From: Bacteroidales bacterium
GTDB lineage: Bacteria > Bacteroidota > Bacteroidia > Bacteroidales > UBA932
Reading direction: 5' to 3'
DNA length: 64,000 bases
NCBI GenBank assembly: GCA_022653735.1
Contig: JALCSU010000007.1
Location: forward strand, 1-64,000
Each line of letters starts with the position of its first letter. The first letter of the stretch is position 1. The notes under the pieces are model-generated. The model was not told the origin of the DNA, did no database searches, and saw nothing but the letters and a program-made list of their open reading frames with translations. Positions 17,279 to 27,889 of this stretch are shown one piece after another. Position numbers and translations under genes: made by a program.

Positions 17279-18434
17279 ATGACATCAAAGGAACAGATAG
17301 AGGCCCTGCATCAGCGTGTCGAAACGCTGGGGAGGTGTCTTTGACATCCCTGGGAAAAGGGAAGAGGCAGATGCGTTGCAGAAAAAGACTGAAGCTCCGG
17401 AATTCTGGAATGACCCGAAGGCCGCCGAGACATTCTTGAAGAATCTAGGCAGCATAAAATCGTGGGTTACATCTTTCGATAAGGCCGCCACAGACGTGGA
17501 CGACCTAGACGTGCTGTATGATTTCGCTAAAGACAGCCTTGGGGATTCGGCTGACGAGACCGTTTCGACTCCTGAGTCGCAGGAACTTGACGAAACATAT
17601 TCAAAGGCAGAGAAAGAAGTTGAGGATCTGGAGCTTAGGAATATGTTGGGGGCTGAAGGGGATAACCTCGGAGCCATCCTCACGATAAACTCTGGCGCAG
17701 GCGGGACCGAGTCTAACGACTGGTCTTCTATGCTGATGCGAATGTACATGCGATGGGGAGAGAGGAATGGGTACAAGGTCACAGTCACCGACATGCAGGA
17801 AGGGGATGAGGCTGGCATAAAGTCAGCGACCATCGAGTTTGAAGGGGAATATGCCTACGGCTACTTGAAGGCCGAGAACGGCGTGCACCGCCTGGTCCGG
17901 ATTTCGCCTTTCAATGCGCAGGGCAAGCGCCAGACGACATTCTCGTCCGTTTTCGTGTATCCGCTCGTGGATGATTCCATCGAGGTTGTCGTGGACCCTT
18001 CCAGGGTGTCCTGGGATACGTTCAGGGCAGGAGGTCATGGAGGCCAGAACGTGAATAAAGTCGAGTCCGGAGTTCGCCTAAGGTATATGTACAAGGATCC
18101 TGACACTGGGGCGGAACAAGAGATATTGATAGAGAACACTGAGACTCGCGACCAGCCTAAGAACCGAGAGAAGGCCATGCTTCTGCTCAAGTCTCGTCTG
18201 TACGACCTTGAGATGAAGAGGCGTCAGGCGAAGAAGGATGAAATCGAAGGGCAGAAGATGAAAATCGAGTGGGGCTCCCAGATTCGCTCCTACGTGCTGC
18301 ATCCATACAAGATGGTGAGCGACCTTCGAACTGGCCTTAAGACTGCCGACACTCAGGGCGTGCTGGACGGGGACTTGAACCAATTCATGAAAGCTTATCT
18401 GATGCAGCAAGGCAGCGGCGCAAAGTCCGAATGA
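17279..18434 (+). CDS. prfB: Peptide chain release factor 2, with programmed +1 frameshift
   Basis: RF2 ends translation at UGA and UAA. Translation starts at 17279 (MTSKEQIEALHQRV) and meets an in-frame TGA at 17342. The sequence there, GGGAGGTGTCTTTGAC, is the conserved autoregulatory site: a Shine-Dalgarno-like GGGAGG, then CTT TGA C. A +1 shift at CTT continues as DIPGKREEA and runs to 18434. The C-terminal part has the RF2 tripeptide SPF (RISPFNAQGKRQ) and the catalytic AGGHGGQNVNKVESG motif. Low RF2 levels favour the shift, so the gene regulates itself. Reading the second frame alone from an ATG-like codon at 17316 would miss the true N-terminus. Confidence 0.95.
17330..17345 (+). promoter_or_regulatory. 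Programmed +1 ribosomal frameshift site of prfB
   Basis: GGGGAGGTGTCTTTGA contains an internal Shine-Dalgarno-like sequence 3 nt before the slippery CTT and the UGA stop (17342-17344). The Shine-Dalgarno-like element is kept although start sites in this window generally lack one. Confidence 0.9.
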
Positions 18435-18531
18435 GATTGAGCGCCATGACTTACTATCCAGAACCGGTAAGAGTAGGTATAGGGAATATGAATTAGAAAT
18501 GTTAATGTAAAATATTAAATATTAATAAACT

Positions 18532-20148
18532 ATGGTAGAATTTAAATATGCCCCGATGTTTCAGCTGGGGCCTGATACTACGGAGTATTATCGCCTGACG
18601 AAAGACTACGTGAGCGTTGGAGAATTCGAAGGCAAGCCCATCCTGAAGGTTGCCCCTGAGGCCCTTACGATGCTTGCGAATACTGCGTTCAGGGACGTGA
18701 ACTTCCTTCTGCGCCCTGCCCACAACCAGCAAGTGGCAAAGATTCTCTATGATCCTGAGGCTTCTGACAACGACAAATACGTCGCTCTGCGTTTCCTTCG
18801 CAATGCCGAAGTGGCAGCGAAGGGAAAGCTGCCTTTCTGCCAGGACACTGGAACTGCAATCATCCACGGAGAGAAAGGCCAGCAGGTATGGACTGGCTTC
18901 GATGATGCAGAGGCTCTCTCTAAGGGAGTGTTCAAGACTTACACCGAGGAGAACCTTCGTTACAGCCAGAATGCCCCGTTGGACATGTACAAAGAAGTCA
19001 ACACGAAGTGCAACTTGCCAGCTCAGATTGACATTGAAGCCACTGAAGGCATGGAGTACAAGTTCCTCTGCGTAGTGAAAGGCGGTGGCTCTGCCAACAA
19101 AACTTATCTCTACCAGATGACTAAGGCTGTCCTCAATCCAGGCACGCTCGTGCCATTCCTGGTCGAGAAGATGAAGACCCTCGGCACAGCCGCATGCCCG
19201 CCTTACCACATCGCCTTCGTCATCGGAGGCACGTCTGCCGAGAAGAATCTGCTGACGGTGAAGCTGGCTTCGACTCATTACTATGACTCTCTGCCTACTA
19301 CAGGCGATGAGACTGGCCGTGCGTTCAGGGACCTTGAGCTTGAGAAACAGGTTCTGCAGGAGGCTTATAAGATTGGGCTCGGAGCCCAGTTCGGAGGCAA
19401 ATATTTCGCTCATGACGTTCGCATCATCCGCCTGCCTCGTCACGGAGCTAGCTGCCCGATCGGACTTGGCGTAAGCTGCTCAGCCGACCGCAACATAAAA
19501 GCGAAAATCAATCAGGATGGAATCTGGATTGAGAAACTGGACGACAATCCTACTCAGTGGATTCCTAAGGAATTGCGCAACGCCGGCGAGGGCGAAGGCG
19601 TAGTAGTGAATCTTGACCGCCCTATGAAGGAAATCTGCGCTCAGCTTTCCAAGTACCCAGTTTCCACCCGCCTGAGCCTGAACGGAACCATCATCGTGGC
19701 TCGTGACATAGCTCACGCCCGCCTGAAGGAAAGACTAGACAGGGGAGAGGATCTGCCTCAGTATTTCAAGGATCATCCTGTGTTCTACGCAGGCCCAGCC
19801 AAGACTCCGGAAGGAATGGCTTGCGGCTCAATGGGACCTACGACAGCTAACCGCATGGATCCTTACGTGGATCTGTTCCAGGAGCATGGCGGATCCATGA
19901 TCATGATTGCCAAGGGCAACCGCACGCAGACCGTGACCGATGCCTGCAAGAAGCACGGTGGCTTCTACCTCGGCTCAATCGGCGGCCCTGCTGCCATTCT
20001 CTCTTACGAGAGCATAAAGAGCATCGAGTGCGTTGAGTATCCAGACCTCGGCATGGAGGCTATCTGGAAGATCCGCGTGGAGAATTTCCCTGCCTTCATC
20101 CTAGTCGATGACAAAGGCAACGACTTCTTCAAACAGCTGGGACTGTAA
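18532..20148 (+). CDS. Class I fumarate hydratase
   Basis: This is a 538-residue iron-sulfur fumarase that interconverts fumarate and malate in the cytoplasm, part of the reductive branch to succinate or propionate. Class I motifs include FCQDTGTAI with cluster ligand Cys103, KGGGSANKT, and the C-terminal [14 protein letters not shown] and [17 protein letters not shown]. Its length fits the fused single-chain form. The start (MVEFKYAP) is the only good ATG after an AT-rich 97-nt gap from prfB. A strong intrinsic terminator follows at 20171-20219, so it is probably monocistronic. The oxygen-labile class I enzyme fits an anaerobe. Confidence 0.95.
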   Translation: MVEFKYAPMFQLGPDTTEYYRLTKDYVSVGEFEGKPILKVAPEALTMLANTAFRDVNFLLRPAHNQQVAKILYDPEASDNDKYVALRFLRNAEVAAKGKLPFCQDTGTAIIHGEKGQQVWTGFDDAEALSKGVFKTYTEENLRYSQNAPLDMYKEVNTKCNLPAQIDIEATEGMEYKFLCVVKGGGSANKTYLYQMTKAVLNPGTLVPFLVEKMKTLGTAACPPYHIAFVIGGTSAEKNLLTVKLASTHYYDSLPTTGDETGRAFRDLELEKQVLQEAYKIGLGAQFGGKYFAHDVRIIRLPRHGASCPIGLGVSCSADRNIKAKINQDGIWIEKLDDNPTQWIPKELRNAGEGEGVVVNLDRPMKEICAQLSKYPVSTRLSLNGTIIVARDIAHARLKERLDRGEDLPQYFKDHPVFYAGPAKTPEGMACGSMGPTTANRMDPYVDLFQEHGGSMIMIAKGNRTQTVTDACKKHGGFYLGSIGGPAAILSYESIKSIECVEYPDLGMEAIWKIRVENFPAFILVDDKGNDFFKQLGL

Positions 20149-20170
20149 CATATTCATTGAATATAACGAA

Positions 20171-20219
20171 GAAAGAGCCGGAGCGCTGAATCCTCAGAGT
20201 TCCGGCCCTTTCTTTATTT
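20171..20219 (+). terminator. Intrinsic terminator of the fumarase gene
   Basis: GAAAGAGCCGGA (20171-20182) pairs with TCCGGCCCTTTC (20201-20212) with one mismatch, followed by TTTATTT. The next gene is convergent (minus strand, ends at 20253), so the hairpin may serve both. Confidence 0.85.
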
Positions 20220-20252
20220 CGGCTCGCCCGTATGCTGAGGCGTGGCAGATAT

Positions 20253-21671
20253 TCAGATTATGGCGCCCCAGGATTTCAGGGTGGCGACTAGGGTGCTGGT
20301 GTCCACTTTGCGGACATCTGCATTGCCCTTCGCGGCTATCGCAGCCGCAGCTCCTGCAGCTTGCCCCATGCCCATGCAGCTAGCCTGGACGCGCAACGAA
20401 GCGAGAACTGCTCTGTCGCAGCTAAGGCACCTTCCGGACACCATCAGGTTAGGAAAGTCGCTGGCTATCAGAGCTCTGTACGGAACGTACGGGGAAGTCT
20501 TCAAGGACCTCAGAACCTGCGAATTTCCCTTGGCCGCATGAATGTCGATAGCGTGGGCTCCGCGGGAAATGCTGTCTGAGTAATGGACTCCCGACGTGTA
20601 TTCCTCTGCGGTGATGGTGTGGACTCCGAGGATTCTCCGAGATTCCCTTACACCGGCTTGCGGCGCAGTGCTGGAGACGTAGCTATTCTTGAATTCGGCG
20701 ACGTTGTCTTTTAGAAGCTTGGCGAATTTGAATATGTCTTCGCGCAGCTCGCATTCGACCTTGGTGAAATTACGATTATCGGTTGAATCTACTGCTGCGC
20801 GGGTGATGTTCACAGCAACGCTGCCCTCGTGTCGCACGTCGTTGAACCATGGCCCTCCGAAGTCCGGAACGTCTGCTCCTTCGGCCTTTAGCTTGAGAAG
20901 CAATTCGCGTACGGGAGTGCATTGCGAGTGCGGAATGCGGCCATCATGGTGAATGTGGTCCTGCATCATCTTGGTGCTGGTGTCGACCCCTGACATGATG
21001 AAGCAGAAGCTCGAAGGCTGGAGCTCATTGTCGCTCGGTTGCATAGGAACGCTCATCATATTGCACAGGTCTGCGTCGCCGGTGCAGTCCACGAAAATTT
21101 TTCCTCGCATCTCTTCAGCCCCGTTCTTGTTGTTGATTATGACAGACGTGACCTTATTGCCATCATGCCGGCAGCCTGTGAGGAAGGAATGCATGTAGAG
21201 GTCTATGCCCTCTTCCAGAACCATTCTCTGCATGCAAAGCTTATAGAGCTCGACGTCGAAGCTTATGTTCCCCTTGGGCCCTTCTACTAGTGCGCCTCCC
21301 ATTTTCTCCAGCCTCTGAATGAATTCCCATGGGATGCCTCCGAATACTCGTTCTCCCTTGAAGTTGAATTCGCTGATTGGGGCGACGTAGCCAATCGTGG
21401 CCATGCCGCCGAGCATCCCGTATTGCTCTATGAGGGCGGTCTTGGCGCCAAGCCTAGAGGCGGCAATGGCAGTCATGACTCCCGCAGGACCGCCTCCACA
21501 GACGATCACGTCGTAGTCAGCGTCAATTACATGGTAAAGCCCATTGCTGGTTCCTCGGCCATTACGCTCAGCAGCCTCTGCCTGCATCCAAGCAGGCATA
21601 TTACCAATAACTAGGGCGCCCGCAGCTCCGGCTAGCCCGCCCTTCAGGAATTTTCTTCGTGTAATAGCCAT
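20253..21671 (-). CDS. Tat-exported FAD-dependent oxidoreductase
   Basis: The protein starts with a twin-arginine signal (ITRRKFLKGG, then a hydrophobic alanine/glycine stretch to about residue 34), so it is exported folded with its cofactor. A Rossmann FAD motif VIVCGGGPAG lies at residues 55-64, followed by ALIEQYG and GMLGGMAT. Further FAD-oxidoreductase features are VDCTGDADL and, near the C-terminus, VSGRCLSCDRAVLASLRVQ and GMGQAAGAAAA. It fits the FAD_oxidored family often found beside glycan-degradation genes; substrate unknown. The ATG at 21671 is preceded directly by TTGAAT, so the local GAATATG motif forms the start; an upstream in-frame TTG is less likely. Confidence 0.88.
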   Translation of the reverse strand: MAITRRKFLKGGLAGAAGALVIGNMPAWMQAEAAERNGRGTSNGLYHVIDADYDVIVCGGGPAGVMTAIAASRLGAKTALIEQYGMLGGMATIGYVAPISEFNFKGERVFGGIPWEFIQRLEKMGGALVEGPKGNISFDVELYKLCMQRMVLEEGIDLYMHSFLTGCRHDGNKVTSVIINNKNGAEEMRGKIFVDCTGDADLCNMMSVPMQPSDNELQPSSFCFIMSGVDTSTKMMQDHIHHDGRIPHSQCTPVRELLLKLKAEGADVPDFGGPWFNDVRHEGSVAVNITRAAVDSTDNRNFTKVECELREDIFKFAKLLKDNVAEFKNSYVSSTAPQAGVRESRRILGVHTITAEEYTSGVHYSDSISRGAHAIDIHAAKGNSQVLRSLKTSPYVPYRALIASDFPNLMVSGRCLSCDRAVLASLRVQASCMGMGQAAGAAAAIAAKGNADVRKVDTSTLVATLKSWGAII

Positions 21672-21720
21672 ATTCAATCGATTATGCCTCTCCGAAGGTA
21701 ATCAAAATTTTGTTTTTGTG

Positions 21721-21728
21721 TATCTTTG
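21721..21728 (+). promoter_or_regulatory. -7 element TATCTTTG just before the EamA permease start
   Basis: TATCTTTG ends 8 nt before the ATG at 21737, so the transcript would carry a leader of only a few nt or none. No good -33 match was found. Confidence 0.5.
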
Positions 21729-21736
21729 CGACCATT

Positions 21737-22648
21737 ATGTGGTTGTATCTTGCATTTCTCTCAGCGGTCCTGCTGGGATTCTATGACACCTTCAAGAAAG
21801 AGTCGCTCAGTGGCAATGCGGTGATTCCGGTGCTCTTCCTGAACACATTGTTCTGCTCGCTGATATTTTTGCCCCTGGTGATTGTCTCCAGCACGGGCAC
21901 GGCTCTGGACGGAAGCATATTCAAAGTCGCTCCCGCAGGTGGCTGGGCTGTGCAGAAATGGATCATTTTGAAAAGCCTGATGGTGCTGAGTTCCTGGATT
22001 CTTGGATATTTCGGGATGAAGCATCTTCCGCTCACTATCGTAGGTCCAATCAATGCCACTAGGCCGGTGATGGTGCTGATCGGGGCGATGCTGATTTTCG
22101 GTGAGAAGCTGAATTTGTTGCAGTGGATAGGAGTAATAATCGCGATTCTGTCATTTTTCATGCTGGAGAGAAGCGGCAAGAAAGAAGGAATAGATTTCAA
22201 GCGAAATAAATGGGTATATGCCATCGTGGGCGCTGCTGTGCTGGGAGCCCTGTGCGGCTTGTACGACAAGTTCCTAATGAACCCTGAAGGGCTGGGATTG
22301 GACAAGCTGGTCGTCCAGAGCTATTACAATTTCTATCAGTGCGGCATCATGGCCGTGATTCTGCTGGCCATCTGGTTCCCGCGCAGGAAATCGGAAACGC
22401 CACTCCGGTGGCGCTGGTCAATCATATTCATTTCTGTGTTCCTTTGCGCTGCCGATTTCGTCTATTTCTACGCCCTCAGCCTTCCTGACGCTATGGTTTC
22501 CATAGTTTCGATGATCCGCCGTAGCAGCGTCATCGTCAGCTTCATGTTCGGCGCCCTCTTATTCAAGGAACACAACATCAGAAGCAAGGTCGTCGATCTC
22601 GCCTTCGTCCTCCTCAGCCTCGTATTCCTCTGGCTCGGTTCACGATAG
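21737..22648 (+). CDS. EamA/DMT-family membrane permease
   Basis: The roughly 303-residue protein is almost entirely hydrophobic, with about ten membrane segments arranged as two five-helix repeats. The junction after GPINATRPVMVLIGAMLIFGE and the repeated C-terminal segment VSMIRRSSVIVSFMFGALLF fit the EamA (drug/metabolite transporter) family. It would move a small metabolite across the inner membrane; the substrate cannot be told. The start at 21737 (MWLYLAFL) is preferred because the -7 promoter element lies at 21721-21728, inside any longer frame. It is divergent from the FAD oxidoreductase and 41 nt upstream of the UvrA-like gene on the same strand. Confidence 0.85.
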   Translation: MWLYLAFLSAVLLGFYDTFKKESLSGNAVIPVLFLNTLFCSLIFLPLVIVSSTGTALDGSIFKVAPAGGWAVQKWIILKSLMVLSSWILGYFGMKHLPLTIVGPINATRPVMVLIGAMLIFGEKLNLLQWIGVIIAILSFFMLERSGKKEGIDFKRNKWVYAIVGAAVLGALCGLYDKFLMNPEGLGLDKLVVQSYYNFYQCGIMAVILLAIWFPRRKSETPLRWRWSIIFISVFLCAADFVYFYALSLPDAMVSIVSMIRRSSVIVSFMFGALLFKEHNIRSKVVDLAFVLLSLVFLWLGSR

Positions 22649-22683
22649 GCTATGGATAATATATTAACTTTTAGAGAATTAAA

Positions 22684-25169
22684 TGAATATGTCTGAGAAG
22701 AGCAAAGTAGAGGAGCCTCAGAGCATTCTGGTGCGCGGGGCAAGGGTGCACAATCTGAAAAACATAAACGTGGATATTCCGCTGCATGAGATAGTGGGCA
22801 TAGCCGGAGTGTCTGGCTCTGGGAAATCGTCGTTGGCGCTCGGCATACTTTACGCCGAGGGTTCAAGGCGCTACCTTGAATCGCTTTCGACATACACAAG
22901 GCGGCGCATGACTCAGGCTGCGCGAGCCGACGTGGACGACATCCTTTACGTTCCTGCGGCCTTGGCGCTGAGGCAGAGGCCTGGAGTGCCAGACATGCGA
23001 AGCACGTTCGGAACCGGGACGGAATTGCTTAACAGCCTGAGGCTCATGTTCTCCAGGCTGGCCAGCCATCGTTGCCCGAACGGGCATTATGTCGAACCTT
23101 CGATCAGGGTCGCAGCCGGTCAGGAATTGATTTGCCCGGTCTGCGGAGCGAAATTCTTCGCTCCGTCTGCTGAGGAACTCTCTTTCAACAGCACAGGTGC
23201 CTGCAAGACGTGCGACGGGACGGGCATAGTGAGGACGGTGGACGAATCCACCCTCGTGCCGGATGAGTCCCTAAGCATAGACGAAGGCGCTGTCGCCCCA
23301 TGGCAGACCTTGATGTGGTCGCTGATGAAAGACATTGCCAGAGCCATGGGCGTGCGCACGAACGTGCCGTTCAAGGACCTCACGCAGAAGGAGCGCGACA
23401 TCGTTTTCCATGGACCTGCAGTCAAGAAACGCATAATCTATCAGAACCAGAAGACCGGAGCAGCCGGTGACATGGATTTCACGTACTTCAACGCTACCTA
23501 CACAGTGGAAAATGCCTTATCTAAGGTAACAGATGAGAAAGGAATGAAGCGAGTGGAGAGGTTCCTAAAGCAAGGAATATGTCCTGATTGCGGCGGGACA
23601 AGGCTTTCCGAGGCTGCCAGGGCGCCTAAAATCATGGGAATATCCTTGGCCGAAGCGTGCCAGATGACCTTGGCCGATCTTTGCGAATGGGTGAGCGAAG
23701 TGCCGGCTTCTCTTCCTGAGGAAATGCGCCCGATGGCTCAGAGCATCTGCGATTCATTCACCGTCACTGCCAAGAGATTGCTGGATCTTGGACTCGGTTA
23801 TCTTACTCTGGACAGGGCCGCGTCGACTCTTTCGACAGGGGAGCGCCAGAGAATGCAGCTGGCTAGGGCCGTAAGGAATCGCTCGACGGGTGTGCTATAT
23901 ATTCTTGATGAGCCATCTATAGGCCTGCATCCTGCCAATCAGGAAGGCCTGAGGAGCGTGATGGACGACCTCGTGAGGGATGGCAATTCGGTTGTCTTGG
24001 TGGACCACGACACGACTTTGCTTTCCCATTCCGATTGGATGATAGAGCTTGGCCCTAAGGCCGGGGCTGAAGGCGGGGAAGTCATCGCCGAGGGAACCAT
24101 TCCGCAAATAGAGAATAACCCGAATTCGATAATCGGCGGCTACTTGTCTGGCAAAGCCAAAATCAACTTCCGCAGGAACGTTGATGACATGTTCATGGAA
24201 GGCAGGATATTCATGGAAACTGGGAATATTCACACGGTCAAGCCTCTGAAGGTGACATTCCCGAAAGGCAGGATGACGGTTGTGACCGGCGTTTCCGGCT
24301 CTGGCAAGACGACGATGGTGCTGGAGAGCCTCGTGCCTGGCCTGGAGGCAACCTTCAAGCATGCGAAATTGCCTGAGCATGTGAAGAAAATCGAGGCTGA
24401 AGGAATATCCCAGGTCAAGCTCATAGATGCCACTCCAATCGGCATCAACGTGCGCTCGACCGTGGCCACTTATGCCAACGTGCATGATGAGCTGAGGAAG
24501 GTGTTCGCCAAAATGAAAGAGGCTAAGTCTCTAGGCTACAAGGCTGGCGATTTCTCTTACAACACTGGAAAATTGCGCTGCCCGACTTGCGATGGCACTG
24601 GCACGATCAGCCTTGACGTGCAGTTCCTGCCTGACGTGGAAATCCCTTGCCCTGACTGCCATGGGTCTAGATATTCAAGAGATGCGAGCCTGGTGAGCCG
24701 TAACGGACATACCCTTCCTGAACTGATGGACATGAGCGTGGATGAGGCTCTGGAGGCCTGCAAAGACCTTGACATAGTGGAAAGGCGGCTCAGCGTGCTG
24801 CACAATCTTGGGCTTGGCTACCTGACTCTTGGAGAGCAGACTCCTGCACTTTCTGGCGGCGAGGCTCAAAGGCTGAAGCTGGCCAGTGAGATGGGAAGAG
24901 GCCAGTCCGACACGCTCTTCGTCTTCGATGAGCCTACCATCGGCCTTCATCCTTCGGACGTGGAAACTCTCCTTAAAGTCTTCAACACATTGATAGACAA
25001 AGGTGCCACTGTTATCGTTATTGAGCATGACCTGGACGTAATCAGGAATGCCGATTACATCGTGGACATGGGTCCGGGCGGAGGCGAGAGCGGAGGAAGA
25101 ATCGTGGTCTCTGGCACGCCTGAACAGGTAAAGGCCTGCCCTGACAGCCTCATCGGACGGTATATCTGA
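22684..25169 (+). CDS. UvrA-like ABC ATPase (short paralogue, class II/UvrA2 type)
   Basis: The protein has two ABC ATPase halves, with Walker A GVSGSGKSS near residue 42 and GVSGSGKTT near 535. ABC signatures are present (LSTGERQRMQLARA, LSGGEAQRLKLASEM), and zinc-finger cysteines (CKTCDGTG, CPDCGGTRL, CPTCDGTGT, CPDCHGS) are typical of UvrA. At 828 residues it is about 110 shorter than canonical UvrA. The region between the first Walker A and the first zinc module is shortened and diverged (STYTRRRM, LRQRPGVPD), where UvrA binds UvrB. This suggests a UvrA2-like paralogue that may not act in classical excision repair. The start reads ATGAATATG (22684 or 22690). Confidence 0.88.
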
Positions 25170-25212
25170 TGCTCGCTCTCTGCCGAGGACCATTATTCTC
25201 GGCATAAAAGTG

Positions 25213-25220
25213 TATCTTTG
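25213..25220 (+). promoter_or_regulatory. -7 element TATCTTTG of the phosphatase genes
   Basis: TATCTTTG lies 22 nt before the ATG at 25242. A 7-bp hairpin TGCCGAG/CTCGGCA (25181-25204) just upstream may end the uvrA-like transcript, but it lacks a T-tract. Confidence 0.5.
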
Positions 25221-25241
25221 CATTGCTAAAACGAAATCATC

Positions 25242-26555
25242 ATGGAAATAAGCAAGGTGACGCTAAAAAAACTCATCACCATTTCGCTGGCTACTGTCAT
25301 GACTGCTCTGTCCGTCTATGCCCAATCCTTCAGAGAAGAGATAGCGGAGAATCCAGATAGAGCCGGAACAATCTTTCATTATTATGAATATGCAGCCTCG
25401 CCGATGACTAAGGCTCCAAGGGGCTACAAGCCATTCTACATCAGCCATTACGGCAGACATGGGTCCCGCTACCATTCGACAGGAAGCCTTTTTAAAGATG
25501 CGAAAGTGGCTTTGGACAGTGCTAGGAAAATGAATATGCTCACAGAAGAGGGCATAGCTCTCTCTCTGCAGTTAGACACGCTATGGGACGAGCACATGAG
25601 AATGTTCGGAATGCTCTCAGTAAGGGGAATGGAGGAGCACAGAGCCATAGCGTCCAGAATGTTTCAGAATTTCGAGCCTGTCTTCAGTGGCGAACGGAAC
25701 GAAATCAACTGCATCTCCAGCTACTTCCCTCGCTGCATCATGAGCATGGAAAATTTCACGACATCTCTGCTTGATTGCGCAGCAAAAGCAAACATCGGCT
25801 CCTTGAACGTCCATTATGTCGCAGGACAGAAATATTTCGCCATCCTTTGTGCGGGAGCGACTCCGACCAAGGAAATCGGGACAGAAGGAGCGGCAATATC
25901 GAAGCACCTGAAAGACAGCCTCATCAAGCCAGGTAGGTTCATCGGCAACATATTCAAGAATTCTGAGAAGGGGAAAGCCTTTGTTGGTGATTCGTCCGAA
26001 TTCATGTGGCAGGTCTTCATGGCAGGGAGCATCAGCCCGAACACCGAAGCTCGTCCCGACATATTCAGTCATTTCACGGTTGATGAACTTTGCGACCTCT
26101 ACGTTCCGGAGAATAACAGCATATATTTTTCTTTGGGCATTTCATCCGAGGCTGGCGACTGCTACTCAGTGATTGCGAAACCAATAATAAAAGACTTCGT
26201 GGACAGAGCTGAAGAGGCTTTGGCGAGCGACAGCAAGGTCGCAGCCAATCTTCGATTCGGTCACGATTCCGGACTCCTTCCTTTCGTTGGTACTTTGGGC
26301 ATTGCCGGAATGGAGGAAAGATGGCACTCTGCTACGGTTCACGAGCGCTGGGCATCTTACAAGATGATTCCCATGGGTTCGAACTTCCAGATGATTTTCT
26401 ATCGCAACCGCAAAGGCGATGTGCTTGCGAAGATGCTCTACAACGAGAAAGAAACCACTATTCCTGCACTGAAGCCTTGGAGAGGGCCATACTACAAGTG
26501 GCCGGAGCTTAGGGAATATCTCATGACTATAATGAATTCGATCAAAGATGAATAA
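25242..26555 (+). CDS. Histidine acid phosphatase, MINPP/phytase-like (copy 1)
   Basis: The 437-residue exported protein has a signal peptide (to about VYAQ, residue 28) and the branch-2 histidine phosphatase motif SHYGRHGSRYH (catalytic R72-H73-G74). The distal proton-donor motif RFGHDSGLLPF is near residue 340. The pattern and spacing resemble bacterial multiple inositol polyphosphate phosphatases, which strip phosphates from phytate in the periplasm or outside the cell. It is followed by a second paralogue that overlaps its last 8 nt, so the two are translationally coupled. A third paralogue lies convergent at 28274. Phytate is the inferred substrate; other phosphomonoesters are possible. 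Confidence 0.88.
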   Translation: MEISKVTLKKLITISLATVMTALSVYAQSFREEIAENPDRAGTIFHYYEYAASPMTKAPRGYKPFYISHYGRHGSRYHSTGSLFKDAKVALDSARKMNMLTEEGIALSLQLDTLWDEHMRMFGMLSVRGMEEHRAIASRMFQNFEPVFSGERNEINCISSYFPRCIMSMENFTTSLLDCAAKANIGSLNVHYVAGQKYFAILCAGATPTKEIGTEGAAISKHLKDSLIKPGRFIGNIFKNSEKGKAFVGDSSEFMWQVFMAGSISPNTEARPDIFSHFTVDELCDLYVPENNSIYFSLGISSEAGDCYSVIAKPIIKDFVDRAEEALASDSKVAANLRFGHDSGLLPFVGTLGIAGMEERWHSATVHERWASYKMIPMGSNFQMIFYRNRKGDVLAKMLYNEKETTIPALKPWRGPYYKWPELREYLMTIMNSIKDE

Positions 26556-27876
26556 GACAATATCGACGATCTTGGCGGCCTGCCTTATCTGGCTGCCGGC
26601 ACAAGCCCAGAGCTACAGGGAGAAGATTGCGGCTGACCCAGACAGGGCTGGGGGAGTCTACCATTCCTATGAATATGTCGAAGTCCCTTCTACGCCTGCA
26701 CCTGATGGATACAGGCCATTCTACATTAGCCATTATGGCAGGCATGGGTCCAGATACCATATTAAACTGCAATATTTCGATGGCGCCACCAAGACTCTTG
26801 ATTCCGCACGCACAGAGGGGCTTCTGACCGAAGATGGCATGTCGCTGTCAAGGCAGCTGGATACCCTGTTGGAAGAACATCAGGGCATGGCCGGAATGCT
26901 GACGGAAAGGGGAGCGGGGGAGCATCGCGGGATAGCCTCCCGTATGTTCACGAATTATAAAGATGTGTTCTCAGGCCGTAGGAATGAGGTCGCATGCGTG
27001 TCGAGTTATATTCCAAGATGCTTGATAAGCATGTCTAATTTCACCGCGGAATTATTGGATTGTGCGAACTTGGAAGACATTGACGGACTGGATTTCAGTT
27101 ATAGGACCGGCCCTAAATACCTTGACTACCTAAGCGCTGACGTGAAGTCTGACAGGGCCTATGATAAGAAGCGCTATGCCATGGCCGACAGCATGAGACA
27201 TGCCATAGTTAGCACAGACAGATTCATTGCCGCAATATTCAAGAATCCAGCAACTGCTGCATCCAGAGTGGGGGATCCCATGAAATTCGTTCATGAAGTT
27301 TTCATTGGCGGAGGCATAAGCCAATGCACGGATGCCCGCCCCGACATATTCAGTCACTTCACTCTTGACGAGCTTGTCGGACTCTGGAGGATAGAGAACA
27401 GCAAGATGTACAGCAAATATTGCAATGCAGTAGGGTTTGGCGGTTATTACGTTTCCGCCGCTAAGCCTCTTATCGCTGACTTCGTGGAAAAGGCAGATGC
27501 TGCCTTGGAGAAGGGGAGCCGCAGAGCTGCTGATCTTCGCTTTGGCCATGACACCGGAATCCTTCCATTCGTCAGCGCCATCGGCATAAAAGGGTTAGAC
27601 GACAGCATGCTCAGTTCCAAAGCAGATGAGCGCTGGGCCTCTTTCGAAATGATTCCGATGGGTGCTAACTTCCAGATGATCTTCTATGGAAACGCTTCCG
27701 GAAACGTCATCGTGAAGATGCTCTACAACGAAAAAGAGACTTCTTTGCCTGCTCTTGGCAAAGGCCCTTACTATCTCTGGAAAGAGCTTAGGAGCTACCT
27801 TGTAGATAGAATGAACGCTCTGGATGGGTCTCTGCTTGAGCAGGACACAAAAGAGAGCGAACACAACGGCATTTAG
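26548..27876 (+). CDS. Histidine acid phosphatase, MINPP/phytase-like (copy 2)
   Basis: A close paralogue of the preceding gene, 442 residues long, with signal peptide (to about PAQAQ), SHYGRHGSRYH and RFGHDTGILPF. The start codon lies inside the end of copy 1 (8-nt overlap), pointing to one transcript. The N-terminal segment AADPDRAGGVYHSYEY parallels the AENPDRAGTIF segment of copy 1, so the copies arose by duplication, but the sequences have drifted considerably. Two coupled phosphatases may differ in positional specificity on inositol phosphates; this is inference. Confidence 0.88.
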   Translation: MNKTISTILAACLIWLPAQAQSYREKIAADPDRAGGVYHSYEYVEVPSTPAPDGYRPFYISHYGRHGSRYHIKLQYFDGATKTLDSARTEGLLTEDGMSLSRQLDTLLEEHQGMAGMLTERGAGEHRGIASRMFTNYKDVFSGRRNEVACVSSYIPRCLISMSNFTAELLDCANLEDIDGLDFSYRTGPKYLDYLSADVKSDRAYDKKRYAMADSMRHAIVSTDRFIAAIFKNPATAASRVGDPMKFVHEVFIGGGISQCTDARPDIFSHFTLDELVGLWRIENSKMYSKYCNAVGFGGYYVSAAKPLIADFVEKADAALEKGSRRAADLRFGHDTGILPFVSAIGIKGLDDSMLSSKADERWASFEMIPMGANFQMIFYGNASGNVIVKMLYNEKETSLPALGKGPYYLWKELRSYLVDRMNALDGSLLEQDTKESEHNGI

Positions 27877-27889
27877 GTAAATTTGAATC

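Noticed and set aside
17316..17345. prfB start at 17316 in the second frame
   Set aside because: The RF2 frameshift signal and the N-terminus from 17279 explain the gene; the codon at 17316 is not needed.
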